Below are positions 40,877-49,768 of a stretch of 64,000 bases of DNA, in pieces. The position numbers and the translations under genes were made by a program. The stretch spans positions 1 to 64,000 of the forward strand of contig CAMBRQ010000010.1 in assembly GCA_945870325.1 (NCBI GenBank). The letters run 5' to 3'. The notes beneath the pieces were generated by a model. It was not told the origin of the DNA and did not search any database. It saw nothing but the letters and a program-made list of their open reading frames with translations. Position 1 is the stretch's first letter, and every line of letters starts with the position of its first letter. Source of the DNA: an uncultured Dorea sp. (GTDB lineage: Bacteria > Bacillota > Clostridia > Lachnospirales > Lachnospiraceae).

Positions 40877-42619
40877 ATGAAGCAATTGAAGACAAGATGG
40901 ACAGAGCAGATTGATAGAGAGCACGTATTGGAGGAGTACCCCAGACCACTGCTTCGGAGGGAGAGTTACGTGAATCTGAATGGAGTCTGGGAATATGTGA
41001 TTGCCATAGAGGACGGGATGCCGCAGGATTATGATGGTGAGATCCTGGTTCCGTTTTCGCCGGAGGCGTCTCTGTCGGGGGTGAACCGGCAGTTGAAGCC
41101 GGCGGAATATCTTTGGTATCGCAGAATGCTGCCATCTCAGGTTAAGCCGGAAGAGGGAAAGAGATGGATTCTTAATTTTGGCGCGGTGGACCAGTATGCG
41201 GTCGTTTACGTGAATGGAAAGATTCTGAAGAAGCATCTGGGTGGTTATTTGCCATTTTCCGTGGATGTGACAGATGCTTTAGAGGAAGAGGCGAATGAAC
41301 TGGTTGTGATGGTCAGGGACTACAGTGATGCTTCCTATTATAGTAGGGGAAAGCAGAGATTGAACAGAGGCGGTATGTTCTATACGGCGCAGAGTGGAAT
41401 CTGGCAGACGGTGTGGATGGAACTTGTTCCGGATCAACATATTGAAGATATTGTTACAATGCCCTTATATGATAAGAAAATTCTCCGTATAAAAGTGAAC
41501 TCTCGTTTTCGGGAAAATATATCCGTTATGGTGTATTCTGAGGATATGCAGCCGATTCAGGCAGAAGGAATAACAGGGAGATGCGTAGACATACCGTTGC
41601 CGTATATGCATAGTTGGAGTCCTGAAGATCCATATCTATATAGTATAGAAGTCAGAATGGGTGAAGACTGTGTCCAAAGTTATGCTGCCATGCGTAAGAT
41701 TAGCGTGGAGAAGGATGGCAGAGGAATCCCTCGAATGTATCTGAATAACCAGCCGTATTTTCAAAAAGGAGTGCTGGATCAGGGATATTGGCCGGATGGT
41801 CTGTATACGCCGCCCTGTGACGAGGCTATGGTCTATGATATCCGGACGATGAAGGATCTGGGATTTAATATGCTGCGGAAGCATCTGAAGATTGAGCCGC
41901 AGAGATGGTATTATCACTGTGACCGTCTTGGGATGTTGGTGTGGCAGGATATGGTGAATGGAGGAAGACCATACAAGGCGTGGCATGTTACTTATATGGC
42001 AACGGCGATGGAGTTTCTTCATATTAAAATGAAAGATTCTCATTTGAGGTTGCTTGGTCGAAAGGAAGAGCGGGGAAGGAGGCAATTCGTCCACGAGATG
42101 CGAAGGACGATGCATCACCTGTATAATCATCCTTCGATTGTGACGTGGGTAATCTTCAATGAGGGCTGGGGGCAGTTCCATGCGGATGTGGTGACCCGGA
42201 TCGCGAGGGAGATTGATGATTCCAGATTGATCGATCAGGCAAGTGGTTGGTTTGATCAGGGAGGCGGGGATATCCGGAGTATTCATGATTATTTCTTCCC
42301 GCTGAAAATACGTCCGGAACGAAGAGTGACGGCGCTTACGGAATTCGGCGGATATTCCTTAAGTGTGCCGGGGCATCGGATGTATAAGAAGGTGTATGGA
42401 TACAGGATATATGTTAAGAAGAAAGAACTGACGCATGGGTATCAGGAGTGGATAGAACGAGAAGTGATTCCGAATATTGTGAAGGGGCTATCTGCTACGG
42501 TGTATACGCAATTGTCAGATGTTGAAGAAGAGGTGAACGGGATTCTTACATATGACAGGGAGATCATGAAGATGGATGAAACCGTGGTTCGGGAATTGAA
42601 TGGGAAGATGGTGCTGTGA
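40877..42619 (+). CDS. Glycoside hydrolase family 2 enzyme
   Basis: 580 residues with the GH2 order: N-terminal sugar-binding jelly roll (YPRPLLRRESYVNLNGVWEY, about 15-170), an immunoglobulin-like sandwich (about 175-270), and a TIM barrel with acid/base E429 in VIFNEGWGQF and nucleophile E489 in TALTEFGGYS. No signal peptide, so cytosolic. It is shorter than LacZ and nearer to the beta-glucuronidase/beta-galactosidase BgaB-like group; sugar specificity cannot be told. The ATG at 40877 is better spaced from GGGGGA than the one at 40871. A perfect hairpin terminator follows. Confidence 0.88.
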   Translation: MKQLKTRWTEQIDREHVLEEYPRPLLRRESYVNLNGVWEYVIAIEDGMPQDYDGEILVPFSPEASLSGVNRQLKPAEYLWYRRMLPSQVKPEEGKRWILNFGAVDQYAVVYVNGKILKKHLGGYLPFSVDVTDALEEEANELVVMVRDYSDASYYSRGKQRLNRGGMFYTAQSGIWQTVWMELVPDQHIEDIVTMPLYDKKILRIKVNSRFRENISVMVYSEDMQPIQAEGITGRCVDIPLPYMHSWSPEDPYLYSIEVRMGEDCVQSYAAMRKISVEKDGRGIPRMYLNNQPYFQKGVLDQGYWPDGLYTPPCDEAMVYDIRTMKDLGFNMLRKHLKIEPQRWYYHCDRLGMLVWQDMVNGGRPYKAWHVTYMATAMEFLHIKMKDSHLRLLGRKEERGRRQFVHEMRRTMHHLYNHPSIVTWVIFNEGWGQFHADVVTRIAREIDDSRLIDQASGWFDQGGGDIRSIHDYFFPLKIRPERRVTALTEFGGYSLSVPGHRMYKKVYGYRIYVKKKELTHGYQEWIEREVIPNIVKGLSATVYTQLSDVEEEVNGILTYDREIMKMDETVVRELNGKMVL

Positions 42620-42661
42620 TGGTAACGCATCTGTGCGAATGTGTCAGAGGTATGGCAAAAC

Positions 42662-42695
42662 CGGGGAGCAGTTGTAATGATACAACTGCTCCCCG
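42662..42695 (+). terminator. Hairpin between the GH2 and amt genes
   Basis: Perfect 15-bp arms (42662-42676 and 42681-42695), CGGGGAGCAGTTGTA around ATGA, placed between two converging genes. It can end transcription from both sides. Confidence 0.8.
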
Positions 42696-42737
42696 TCCGC
42701 TTGATATTGATAGAGTGGGAAATCTATGTGCCATGGA

Positions 42738-43988
42738 CTAGATTCTAAAGTTAAAATCTGCGTAAGCAGAAGAACCATGTTCGTGAACATCGAGTCCGTC
42801 GATTTCTTCTTCTCTGGTAACTCTAAGACCAATTGTCTTATCAATGACCGTAAATACGATGAATGCCATAACGAATACGAATGCTGCTGTTGCTGCAACG
42901 CCAAGTAGCTGAGTTCCGAGTGTGTAGCCGTTTCCGAAGACACCGGTCAGGATTGTTCCGAAAGCACCGCATACACCGTGTACGCTGATGGCACCAACCG
43001 GGTCATCAATCTTGGCAATTTTATCGAAGAACTCTACAGAGAATACAACCAGGATGCCGGCAAGAACACCGATGATGATTGCTTCCCATTCATTTACCAC
43101 ATCACAGCCTGCTGTGATCGCTACAAGTCCGGCAAGGGAGCCATTGAATGTCATGGATACATCAGGTTTGCCATAGCGAACCCATGTTACGATCATAGCC
43201 AGTAATGTTGCCGCTGCTGCTGCAAGGTTTGTAGTCATAGCGATATGACCAAGGCTTGTAGATGCTGCGGTAGTAGAACCACAGTTGAATCCGAACCAGC
43301 AGAACCACAGGATGAATACGCCGAGTGCTGCGATTGGAAGGTTGTGGCCTGGGATGGCTCTTGCTTTGCCGTCTTTGTCGTATTTTCCAATACGAGGTCC
43401 GAGGATCTTAGCGCCAACCAGTGCGCAGATACCGCCGACCATATGTACTGCGGTAGATCCGGCGAAATCGTGGAATCCTAACTGAGATAAGAAGCCGCCG
43501 CCCCAGATCCAGTGTCCGGATACCGGGTAGATGAAGATACTGATTGTTGCGCTGTACGCCAGGTATGCTGCGAACTTAGTTCTCTCTGCCATAGATCCGG
43601 ATACGATAGTTGCACTTGTTGCACAGAACACCGTATGGAAGATCATGAAGACTCCGATTGGGAGGCCGTTAAACATACCGTCCGCATCTGCCAGTGAAGT
43701 TGGATTGAAGAAACCTTTGATTCCGATGATTCCGTTCCAGTCGGTTCCATGCATGATCGCGAATCCGAATATGAAGAAGAACAAACTTCCAAGAACGAAA
43801 TCCATCATATTCTTCATTAAGATATTGCCAGTGTTTTTGGCTCTTGTGAAACCTGCTTCACACATTGCGAATCCGGCCTGCATAAAGTATACGAGTACTG
43901 TACCGACCATGGTCCACATGACATTCATAAGCAGACCGGCTGCTTCTGTGGCATCCATGCCATTTCCTATTAAAGTTGCTAAATCCAT
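42738..43988 (-). CDS. amt: Ammonium transporter
   Basis: 416 residues with eleven expected helices of the Amt/Rh family. Seen: the twin motifs DFAGSTAVHMVGGICALVGA and FGFNCGSTTAASTSLG, and the conserved VHGVCGAFGTI that carries one of the pore histidines. The C-terminal tail ends EEIDGLDVHEHGSSAYADF, typical for GlnK docking. It is the second gene of the glnK-amt operon, 123 bases behind glnK, with an 11-bp hairpin in between. Confidence 0.96.
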   Translation of the reverse strand: MDLATLIGNGMDATEAAGLLMNVMWTMVGTVLVYFMQAGFAMCEAGFTRAKNTGNILMKNMMDFVLGSLFFFIFGFAIMHGTDWNGIIGIKGFFNPTSLADADGMFNGLPIGVFMIFHTVFCATSATIVSGSMAERTKFAAYLAYSATISIFIYPVSGHWIWGGGFLSQLGFHDFAGSTAVHMVGGICALVGAKILGPRIGKYDKDGKARAIPGHNLPIAALGVFILWFCWFGFNCGSTTAASTSLGHIAMTTNLAAAAATLLAMIVTWVRYGKPDVSMTFNGSLAGLVAITAGCDVVNEWEAIIIGVLAGILVVFSVEFFDKIAKIDDPVGAISVHGVCGAFGTILTGVFGNGYTLGTQLLGVAATAAFVFVMAFIVFTVIDKTIGLRVTREEEIDGLDVHEHGSSAYADFNFRI

Positions 43989-44023
43989 ATAATTACCTCC
44001 TCATTTACGTAAAATGGAATAAG

Positions 44024-44067
44024 AAAGGAGATAACTGCAATTTTTTATTTTCGCGATTATCTCCTTT
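44024..44067 (-). promoter_or_regulatory. Intercistronic hairpin between glnK and amt
   Basis: Perfect 11-bp arms AAAGGAGATAA (44024-44034) and its complement (44057-44067) with a 22-base AT-rich loop. It may be an RNase site or attenuator that sets the glnK to amt ratio. Confidence 0.55.
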
Positions 44068-44111
44068 GATAGTTTGCGGTATTGAGTTGTCTGATTGCTG
44101 GGATCAGGATT

Positions 44112-44450
44112 TTATAAAGCATCCGATCCACGCTCGCCGGTACGGATACGAACTGCATCTTCTACTTCATATACGAAGATCTTGCCATCACCGTATGTAC
44201 CGGTACGAATCTCAGATACGATCTTTTCAATCAGCATCTCAGCAACATCCGGTTCGATCACAGTTTCAACTTTTACTTTCGGAAGAAGATTTACATTATA
44301 TTCTGCACCGCGGTACACTTTCTTGTGTCCCTTTTGATTGCCGTAACCCATTACATTGCTAATCATCAGACCGTTTACGCTGCTTTCGTCAAGAATTGAT
44401 TTTAAGTCTTCCAGTTTCTCCGGCTGAATGATAATCTCCAGTTTCTTCAT
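44112..44450 (-). CDS. glnK: P-II nitrogen regulatory protein GlnK
   Basis: 112 residues of the P-II family: MKKLEIIIQPEKLEDLKSIL, the T-loop GYGNQKGHKKVYRGAEYNVN with the usual tyrosine, and the B-loop GTYGDGKIFV. It senses 2-oxoglutarate and ATP/ADP and blocks Amt when nitrogen is plentiful. The start at 44450 follows aaggaggt; the frame extends to 44531, but the extension is leader RNA. Promoter and a long structured leader lie upstream. Confidence 0.95.
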   Translation of the reverse strand: MKKLEIIIQPEKLEDLKSILDESSVNGLMISNVMGYGNQKGHKKVYRGAEYNVNLLPKVKVETVIEPDVAEMLIEKIVSEIRTGTYGDGKIFVYEVEDAVRIRTGERGSDAL

Positions 44451-44647
44451 AGCACTTACCTCCTTAATTCCTTTATGAAATAGAATCCTGATTTGCAGGA
44501 TTCTCCGCCTGCGGGGTTGCCTTAGCGACATCTTCTACTTCGCCGCAGTGCGATCCCCCGGAGGGGTTTATATCATAGGGAACGAAGTTGCCTATGATAT
44601 AAAAAGTAAGGGCATCTTCCCGAAGGAAAACGCCCTTGTTTTTGATG
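44451..44647 (-). promoter_or_regulatory. Structured 5' leader of glnK (candidate regulatory RNA)
   Basis: About 197 bases between the predicted start site (44647) and the glnK start. On the minus strand, hairpins in order are: AAGGGCGTTTTCC with GGAAGATGCCCTT, TTTATATCATAGG with CCTATGATATAAA, a CCCCTCCGGGGG stem, and GAATCCTG-caaat-CAGGATTC just before the ribosome site. I do not recognise a riboswitch class. A short leader peptide (MPLLFIS) could be read between the first two hairpins. Confidence 0.6.
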
Positions 44648-44653
44648 ACCTTT

Positions 44654-44681
44654 ATTATACACGGACGGAGAGATTTGTAAA
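44654..44681 (-). promoter_or_regulatory. glnK-amt promoter
   Basis: On the minus strand: TTTACA (44681-44676), 16-base spacer, perfect TATAAT (44659-44654). Confidence 0.75.
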
Positions 44682-44808
44682 TAGCAATTTTAGAAAAAAT
44701 TAATATTTTATGAGAAATGTACAGAAAAATCAAAAGATTTTACAAAAATTTGGTAGTTAATATAATGGAAAAATAGATTCCTTGTGCATAATTTCTTCAG
44801 GGCATTGG

Positions 44809-44837
44809 TTGACGGGTTTTTAAGTATTTGTTAGAAT
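44809..44837 (+). promoter_or_regulatory. Promoter of the HTH/acidic-repeat gene
   Basis: TTGACG (44809-44814), 17-base spacer, TAGAAT (44832-44837). The leader to the gene is about 100 bases. Confidence 0.7.
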
Positions 44838-44946
44838 AAAGTGAGGGAAAAAGTTAGGTTTATCAAGAAATAGAATAGTTTACAGAAACGAAAGATTAAG
44901 CCTGATGGGTGAGTATACAAAAGTAATTGAATAAGGAGGACAAGCA

Positions 44947-46269
44947 ATGCTGGATTTAACGTTTGGGGAGCAAGTCAAAATTATCTTGAGTCGTAAGGGT
45001 ATGACGATTAAGGAACTCGCTGAGACGATTGAAGCGCAGACCGGGAAGAAGATGTCCCGCCAGAATCTGACACAGAGACTGGGCAGGGATAATTTTCAGG
45101 AGCAGGATATGCGTATGATCGCGGAGATCCTCGGATGCCCGTTTCAATTAAGTATTCTGGGTGAAAGTATTCCAACAGAAAGAACACATAATAATATAGA
45201 AGACAGACAGGAGAAGGCATCCGCGGAAGCGGCGCCAGTGGCTCATGAAAGGGATATTACGATTGGCGAACTTGTGGAGATTCACGAAGTCCTGGATGCC
45301 TTGGAGGGGAATGCGGAACTGCCGCCCGAAGAGGAGCCGGTTGAGGAGATGCCATTGGCAGAGGCAGAGAATGCAGAACTGCCGGAGGCGGATTACAGTA
45401 CATCAGAATATGATGCATCAGAGCATGACGCATTAGAGTACGAGACTTCGGAGTATGAGACTTCAGGATATGAGGAATCTATAGAAGAGTCTGTGGCGGA
45501 TCATCAGGAGGCTGGTTATGAGGCGTCGACAGAGGAGTTGTCAACGGGGGAACAGGAAGAGGTCCCGAGAGAATCGTCAGAGCAGATAGCGGAAGAGTAT
45601 CCGGATGAGCCACAAGAAGAGGTATCAGACGAGACATCAGTTATAGAAGAAGAGCCTGAGAAGAAAGTCCGTGGATGGAGAGCCTATCTGAAGCGGCGTA
45701 AGAAGAAGCAGGAAGTTCCACAATCGACAGTTTCGCAGTCGATAGTCACGCAGCCAACAGAAGATTTGTCTCGCCAAGAGGAAGAACAAGAACCACATGC
45801 TCAGGATGAATACATAGTGGAAGAAGACGAGCGGGAGCTGTATAATGGGGAAGTTACACAGGCTGAGTATGAAGATGATCGGCAGACTGAGTATGTTACA
45901 GATGAGTATGCGGATGGATATACAGAGGATGATGCAGATACAGGTTATGCAGAAGAGGCGTATGTGCAGGAAGATTATGTAGACGAAGAATCTGCAGAAT
46001 ATATGGACGAAGAATCCATACAGGAAGATTATATGCAGGAAAGCCAGGAGGAAGAAGATCTTGTCAATGGTGATGTGAATCCATATACCGGAAGAGAGTA
46101 TCAGTCCAACAGTGTGCGTATGCATCCGACGAGAATTGGTTATGTGCAGGTGTATGACAGAAGCAATCATGCGTGGACAGATATGACGGAGTGGGCATTT
46201 CTTGGATATCAGGAGAGAAAGAAGATGCTCCTTGGCAAGGATTATGATCCGCCGATCTATCTGGATTAG
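44947..46269 (+). CDS. HTH protein with long acidic low-complexity region
   Basis: 440 residues. Residues about 1-75 look like a Cro/XRE-type helix-turn-helix (GEQVKIILSRKGMTIKELAE... MSRQNLTQRLGRDNFQ). Residues about 80-370 are extremely acidic and tyrosine-rich with loose repeats (SEYDASEHDALEYETSEYET) interrupted by one basic patch (GWRAYLKRRKKK). The last 65 residues form a distinct conserved-looking domain: NPYTGREYQSNSVRMHPTRIGYV, then EWAFLGYQERKKM. An aaggagg precedes the ATG. I do not know the family; a DNA-binding protein with a disordered acidic linker is all that can be said. Confidence 0.7.
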   Translation: MLDLTFGEQVKIILSRKGMTIKELAETIEAQTGKKMSRQNLTQRLGRDNFQEQDMRMIAEILGCPFQLSILGESIPTERTHNNIEDRQEKASAEAAPVAHERDITIGELVEIHEVLDALEGNAELPPEEEPVEEMPLAEAENAELPEADYSTSEYDASEHDALEYETSEYETSGYEESIEESVADHQEAGYEASTEELSTGEQEEVPRESSEQIAEEYPDEPQEEVSDETSVIEEEPEKKVRGWRAYLKRRKKKQEVPQSTVSQSIVTQPTEDLSRQEEEQEPHAQDEYIVEEDERELYNGEVTQAEYEDDRQTEYVTDEYADGYTEDDADTGYAEEAYVQEDYVDEESAEYMDEESIQEDYMQESQEEEDLVNGDVNPYTGREYQSNSVRMHPTRIGYVQVYDRSNHAWTDMTEWAFLGYQERKKMLLGKDYDPPIYLD

Positions 46270-46297
46270 AGAATGGCAGGAAGAGAGTTGAACGTAA

Positions 46298-47725
46298 GTG
46301 AACTGGGAGCAGTTATTATCAACGAAGAGAAATAGAGGAAGTTCGGCAAAGAATCGATATACCAGGAATTCTGACCTGCGCAGTGAATTCGAGAAGGACT
46401 ACCATCGGATTATTGGCAGTGCGTCATTTCGCCGTCTACAGGACAAGACTCAGGTATTCCCGTTGGATAAGAGCGACTTTATCAGAACGAGGCTGACACA
46501 TTCACTGGAGGTGTCCTCGTTTGCCAAATCTCTGGGACAGAATATTGGAGAAAATATATTGGTATATAAGAAAGATTCGAGTTTCACTCCGAGGATGAAA
46601 GAGGAGATATGCAGTATTCTTCAGTGTGCGGGGCTGATTCATGATATTGGGAATCCGCCGTTTGGACATTTTGGGGAAGATGCAATCAGAGATTGGTTTC
46701 GGAAGAATCTGTCGGCGCTTCAGTATCATGGAACACCGATTGATCAGATTCTGACACCGCAGATGCGGGAAGATTTCTATCATTTTGAGGGCAATGCACA
46801 GGCACTGAGGCTGGTGAGCAAACTGCATTTTCTAGTGGATGAGAATGGGATGAATCTTACCTATGCCCTTCTCAGTACGATTGTGAAATATCCGGTGTCT
46901 TCTGTGGAAATCAATGAGAAGTCCGGTAATATCAAGGATAAGAAACTGGGATATTATTTTGCGGATCAGGAGATATATGAAGAGGTTTCCAGAGAGACGG
47001 GGACGAATGGGAAGAGACATCCGCTGACATTCATTCTGGAGGCGGCGGATGATATTGCTTATAAGACGGCGGATATTGAGGATGCATATATCAAGGGATT
47101 TTTGACGTATTATAAATTATTGGATGAACTGACAGAATTGCAGGAGACATATTCGGGTGCAGGAAGCGGTGGATTTCAGCCGGCGGATAAATTGTCAGAA
47201 CTGTATCTGCGCGGGAAAGAGAAACATGTGGAGAACCCGGAAGAGTATGCGATTAAGAATTGGATTATCCGGGTGCAGGGATTCCTGATCAGTTGTGCGA
47301 CATATGGATTCACCTCCAATTATCAGGCGATTATGCAGGGGACTTACGGACATGACCTTTTCTATCAGACATTTGCGGAGAAATTAATGGATCTTCTGGG
47401 AGATCTGGCATTTCGCGAAGTGTTCACAGCGGAAGCAATCTACCGGATGGAAGTGACAGAAGGGACGATGCTGGATTTCTTAATGGATAAGTTCATGACC
47501 TCAGTTGTGAAGTATGATGACCACACGCAGCAGATGGATGCAATCAGTGCGAGGATGGTATCTTTTATTTCAAGCAATTATAAGCGGGCGTATCATTATC
47601 AGGCGGAAGGGAAATCGGAGATTGAGAAGTTGTATCTGAGGCTGCTTCTGGTAACGGATTATATCTGTGGAATGACGGACAGTTATGCCAAGAGATTGTA
47701 TCAGGAGTTGAAGGCGATTATATAG
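46298..47725 (+). CDS. dgt: dGTP triphosphohydrolase
   Basis: Hydrolyses dGTP (or other dNTPs) to the nucleoside and triphosphate. 475 residues with the HD-domain metal residues: RTRLTHSLEVSSFAKSLG, then GLIHDIGNPPFGHFGE, and later EAADDIAYKTADIEDA. The start is GTG at 46298 (VNWEQLL), 28 bases after the HTH gene, with only a weak ribosome site. Confidence 0.92.
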   Translation: MNWEQLLSTKRNRGSSAKNRYTRNSDLRSEFEKDYHRIIGSASFRRLQDKTQVFPLDKSDFIRTRLTHSLEVSSFAKSLGQNIGENILVYKKDSSFTPRMKEEICSILQCAGLIHDIGNPPFGHFGEDAIRDWFRKNLSALQYHGTPIDQILTPQMREDFYHFEGNAQALRLVSKLHFLVDENGMNLTYALLSTIVKYPVSSVEINEKSGNIKDKKLGYYFADQEIYEEVSRETGTNGKRHPLTFILEAADDIAYKTADIEDAYIKGFLTYYKLLDELTELQETYSGAGSGGFQPADKLSELYLRGKEKHVENPEEYAIKNWIIRVQGFLISCATYGFTSNYQAIMQGTYGHDLFYQTFAEKLMDLLGDLAFREVFTAEAIYRMEVTEGTMLDFLMDKFMTSVVKYDDHTQQMDAISARMVSFISSNYKRAYHYQAEGKSEIEKLYLRLLLVTDYICGMTDSYAKRLYQELKAII

Positions 47726-47814
47726 GCGATTCATATATAAGAAAATAAAGTATGCATTTTTTACAATCCTGGAGAATAGATTGTGATAAATAAACCAGGA
47801 TTGGAAGTGAAGGT

Positions 47815-48780
47815 TTGAAGCGTTTTATTCGTTATCTGTACGAATATAACCAGGGAAGAAGACTACGCAATGTGGGTTTCATTAAAGTAGAGCAAGGTGA
47901 AGAGGAGTGTGCGGTACATATACATGGCAAAGGGCTGCACATGAAAGGCGAGAAGAAGTTGAGCATCTATCTGTTCTATGAAGATGGTGATGAATGCGTA
48001 GGCATATGGCAGGGAACAGTGGATAATGTGAACCCTGCCATTAATTACAGGCTGTATTATACGAAAGAGGATGTTGGAGTGCCGGGGAATTTCACGCGGA
48101 TCAACGGGATTATCCTAGAGAGTGAGACGGGACACAGATATGCTGCTGTGTGGGATGACATGCCTGTCGATATAGAGCATATGCGCGTATGGCGGCAGAA
48201 GCCGGAAGGGCTAGAGGAACGAATGCGGCAGGAAGTGACGCAGCGGGAAGAGCGTATGGAGGAGATACCAGAGGCGGAAGCGCCGGAAAAGGTGCCTTCA
48301 GAGAACACATCCTCAGAAGATATGCCGACAGATAAGGTTTCGGAAGAAAAGATGGAACCAGAAAATTCTCCGTCTGAAGAGGGGGAAGAGGTGCAGATGA
48401 TGGAAGAGGCATGTGCGGAGAACGTAAAAAGCGATTCTTCATCCGAGGCGCAGCCTGCCAGCCCTTTTAAGTGCTCTAAGATCCAGCGCAGTGAACTGGC
48501 GCGTCTTCCAAGATGTGAATGGAAGTGGTCCAATAATAGTTTTCTGCTGCATGGATATTATAATTACCATCATCTTGTGCTTCTGGATGATGGAGAGCGG
48601 TTAAGGCTTGGCGTGCCTGGCATCTATCATCCGCAGGAGGCAAAGGCGGCGGGGGCATTTGGCTTCTCGGAATTTGTTCCGATTCGGGATATCCGTATAG
48701 AACTTACAGAGGAAGAGAAGAATGACCAGGAGCAGTTCGGATACTGGTGCCGCTATGTCAAAAGACAGCCGCCCAGGTGA
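47815..48780 (+). CDS. DUF6128-like protein with acidic linker
   Basis: 321 residues read from a TTG start behind ggaagtgaaggt. An N-terminal beta-rich domain (about 1-130, FIRYLYEYNQGRRLRNVGF to YAAVWDDMPVDIEHMRVW) is joined by an acidic, S/E/P-rich linker (about 140-220) to a C-terminal domain (about 225-321) with LPRCEWKWSNNSFLLHGYYNY and GVPGIYHPQEAKAAGAFGF. I associate these with DUF6128; function unknown. The linker resembles that of the protein encoded at 44947. Confidence 0.65.
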   Translation: MKRFIRYLYEYNQGRRLRNVGFIKVEQGEEECAVHIHGKGLHMKGEKKLSIYLFYEDGDECVGIWQGTVDNVNPAINYRLYYTKEDVGVPGNFTRINGIILESETGHRYAAVWDDMPVDIEHMRVWRQKPEGLEERMRQEVTQREERMEEIPEAEAPEKVPSENTSSEDMPTDKVSEEKMEPENSPSEEGEEVQMMEEACAENVKSDSSSEAQPASPFKCSKIQRSELARLPRCEWKWSNNSFLLHGYYNYHHLVLLDDGERLRLGVPGIYHPQEAKAAGAFGFSEFVPIRDIRIELTEEEKNDQEQFGYWCRYVKRQPPR

Positions 48781-48821
48781 TGAATCATCAGAATATAACG
48801 ATGGATATATGGAGAAGTACG

Positions 48822-49295
48822 ATGCAGAGTATAGACGAAAAATACATGAAAGAAGCGATCAAACAGGCGAAAAAAGCCTATGCGATCGGTGAGGTCCCGA
48901 TTGGATGCGTCATTGTATATCAGGATAAGATTATCGGGCGCGGCTATAATAGAAGGACGACGGATAAGAATACACTGGCACATGCAGAACTGATTGCAAT
49001 TAAAAAAGCAAGCAGGAAGATGAATGACTGGCGTCTGGAAGAATGCACCATGTATGTGACTCTGGAGCCCTGCCAGATGTGTTCCGGCGCGATTGTACAA
49101 TCCCGGATGACCAGAGTGGTAGTAGGCTGTATGAACCCGAAAGCCGGGTGCGCAGGTTCTATTCTGAATCTGCTCCAGATGGAGGAATTCAATCATCAGG
49201 TGGAACTGACAACCGGGGTAATGGAAGAAGAATGCAGCCAGATGATGAAGTCATTTTTCAAGGAATTGCGGGAAGCGAAGAAAAGAGAAAAGTAA
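48822..49295 (+). CDS. tadA: tRNA-specific adenosine deaminase
   Basis: Deaminates A34 of tRNA-Arg(ACG) to inosine. 157 residues; zinc ligands and the catalytic glutamate in LAHAELIAIKKA and LEPCQMCSGAI. The start at 48822 follows atggagaag, and the upstream open frame overlaps the preceding gene without similarity to the family. Confidence 0.93.
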   Translation: MQSIDEKYMKEAIKQAKKAYAIGEVPIGCVIVYQDKIIGRGYNRRTTDKNTLAHAELIAIKKASRKMNDWRLEECTMYVTLEPCQMCSGAIVQSRMTRVVVGCMNPKAGCAGSILNLLQMEEFNHQVELTTGVMEEECSQMMKSFFKELREAKKREK

Positions 49296-49350
49296 AATAA
49301 AAAGAGGGTGTTCCAAAGTCGTAAGATGACGATGCGGATACCCTCTTATC
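49293..49350 (-). terminator. Terminator of the SRP RNA gene
   Basis: Arms 49302-49314 and 49336-49347 (AAGAGGGTNTTCC-type), followed on the minus strand by TTTTTATTTT. It probably also ends tadA transcription from the other side. Confidence 0.8.
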
Positions 49351-49366
49351 ATATGCTCTTCTTTGT

Positions 49367-49624
49367 GCATTGCGCTTCGAACGTAGATTCCCAGACGTTA
49401 CCTTAACAGTTAACTCAGCCCAGGCACCCTTACGGCACCCGGAAGGTTCTGCTTAGTGTTGCTTCGTTCCCGACCTGACACGATTCACAGAATTCCGTCG
49501 CGTAAGACCCAAGCCTCGACGCCACTTGTCAAGGGCAGCTCTACAAATCTATGCCCTCTGCGCAATATCACCCCTGCTATAGCGGATTGCAGGTACAAGG
49601 TACCGCTAACACCCCGGCTGCACG
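49367..49624 (-). ncRNA. ffs: Signal recognition particle RNA, large bacterial type
   Basis: About 258 bases on the minus strand. The 5' part has the Alu-domain pattern GGTGTTAGCGGTACC...TGCAATCCGCTATAGCAGGGGTG, and the apical SRP54-binding stem reads GTGTCAGGTCGGGAACGAAG, as in bacterial 4.5S/scRNA. The 3' part TAAGGTAACGTCTGGGAA completes the Alu-S domain pairing. Its promoter, TTGACA (49659-49654) with 17 bases to TAAATT (49636-49631), puts the start at about 49624. Confidence 0.92.
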
Positions 49625-49630
49625 AGTTCT

Positions 49631-49659
49631 AATTTACATTATTTTAAGCGAAATGTCAA
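49631..49659 (-). promoter_or_regulatory. SRP RNA promoter
   Basis: TTGACA, 17-base spacer, TAAATT on the minus strand. A consensus -35 suits a highly expressed stable RNA. Confidence 0.8.
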
Positions 49660-49689
49660 TGGGGTAAGGAAAAACCTTGTGTTATAGTA

Positions 49690-49718
49690 CTGACTTTTTG
49701 GATGATGCATGTTATAAT
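49690..49718 (+). promoter_or_regulatory. Promoter of the radical SAM gene
   Basis: CTGACT (49690-49695), 17-base spacer, perfect TATAAT (49713-49718), divergent from the SRP RNA promoter. Confidence 0.6.
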
Positions 49719-49768
49719 TCAGGCAAAAATCATCCATGTCATATGATAATGGAGATTGGGAGATAAAC

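Noticed and set aside
44473..44733. 86-residue frame in the glnK leader
   Set aside because: Its ATG lies upstream of the predicted transcript start, and no start codon with a ribosome site follows within the leader.
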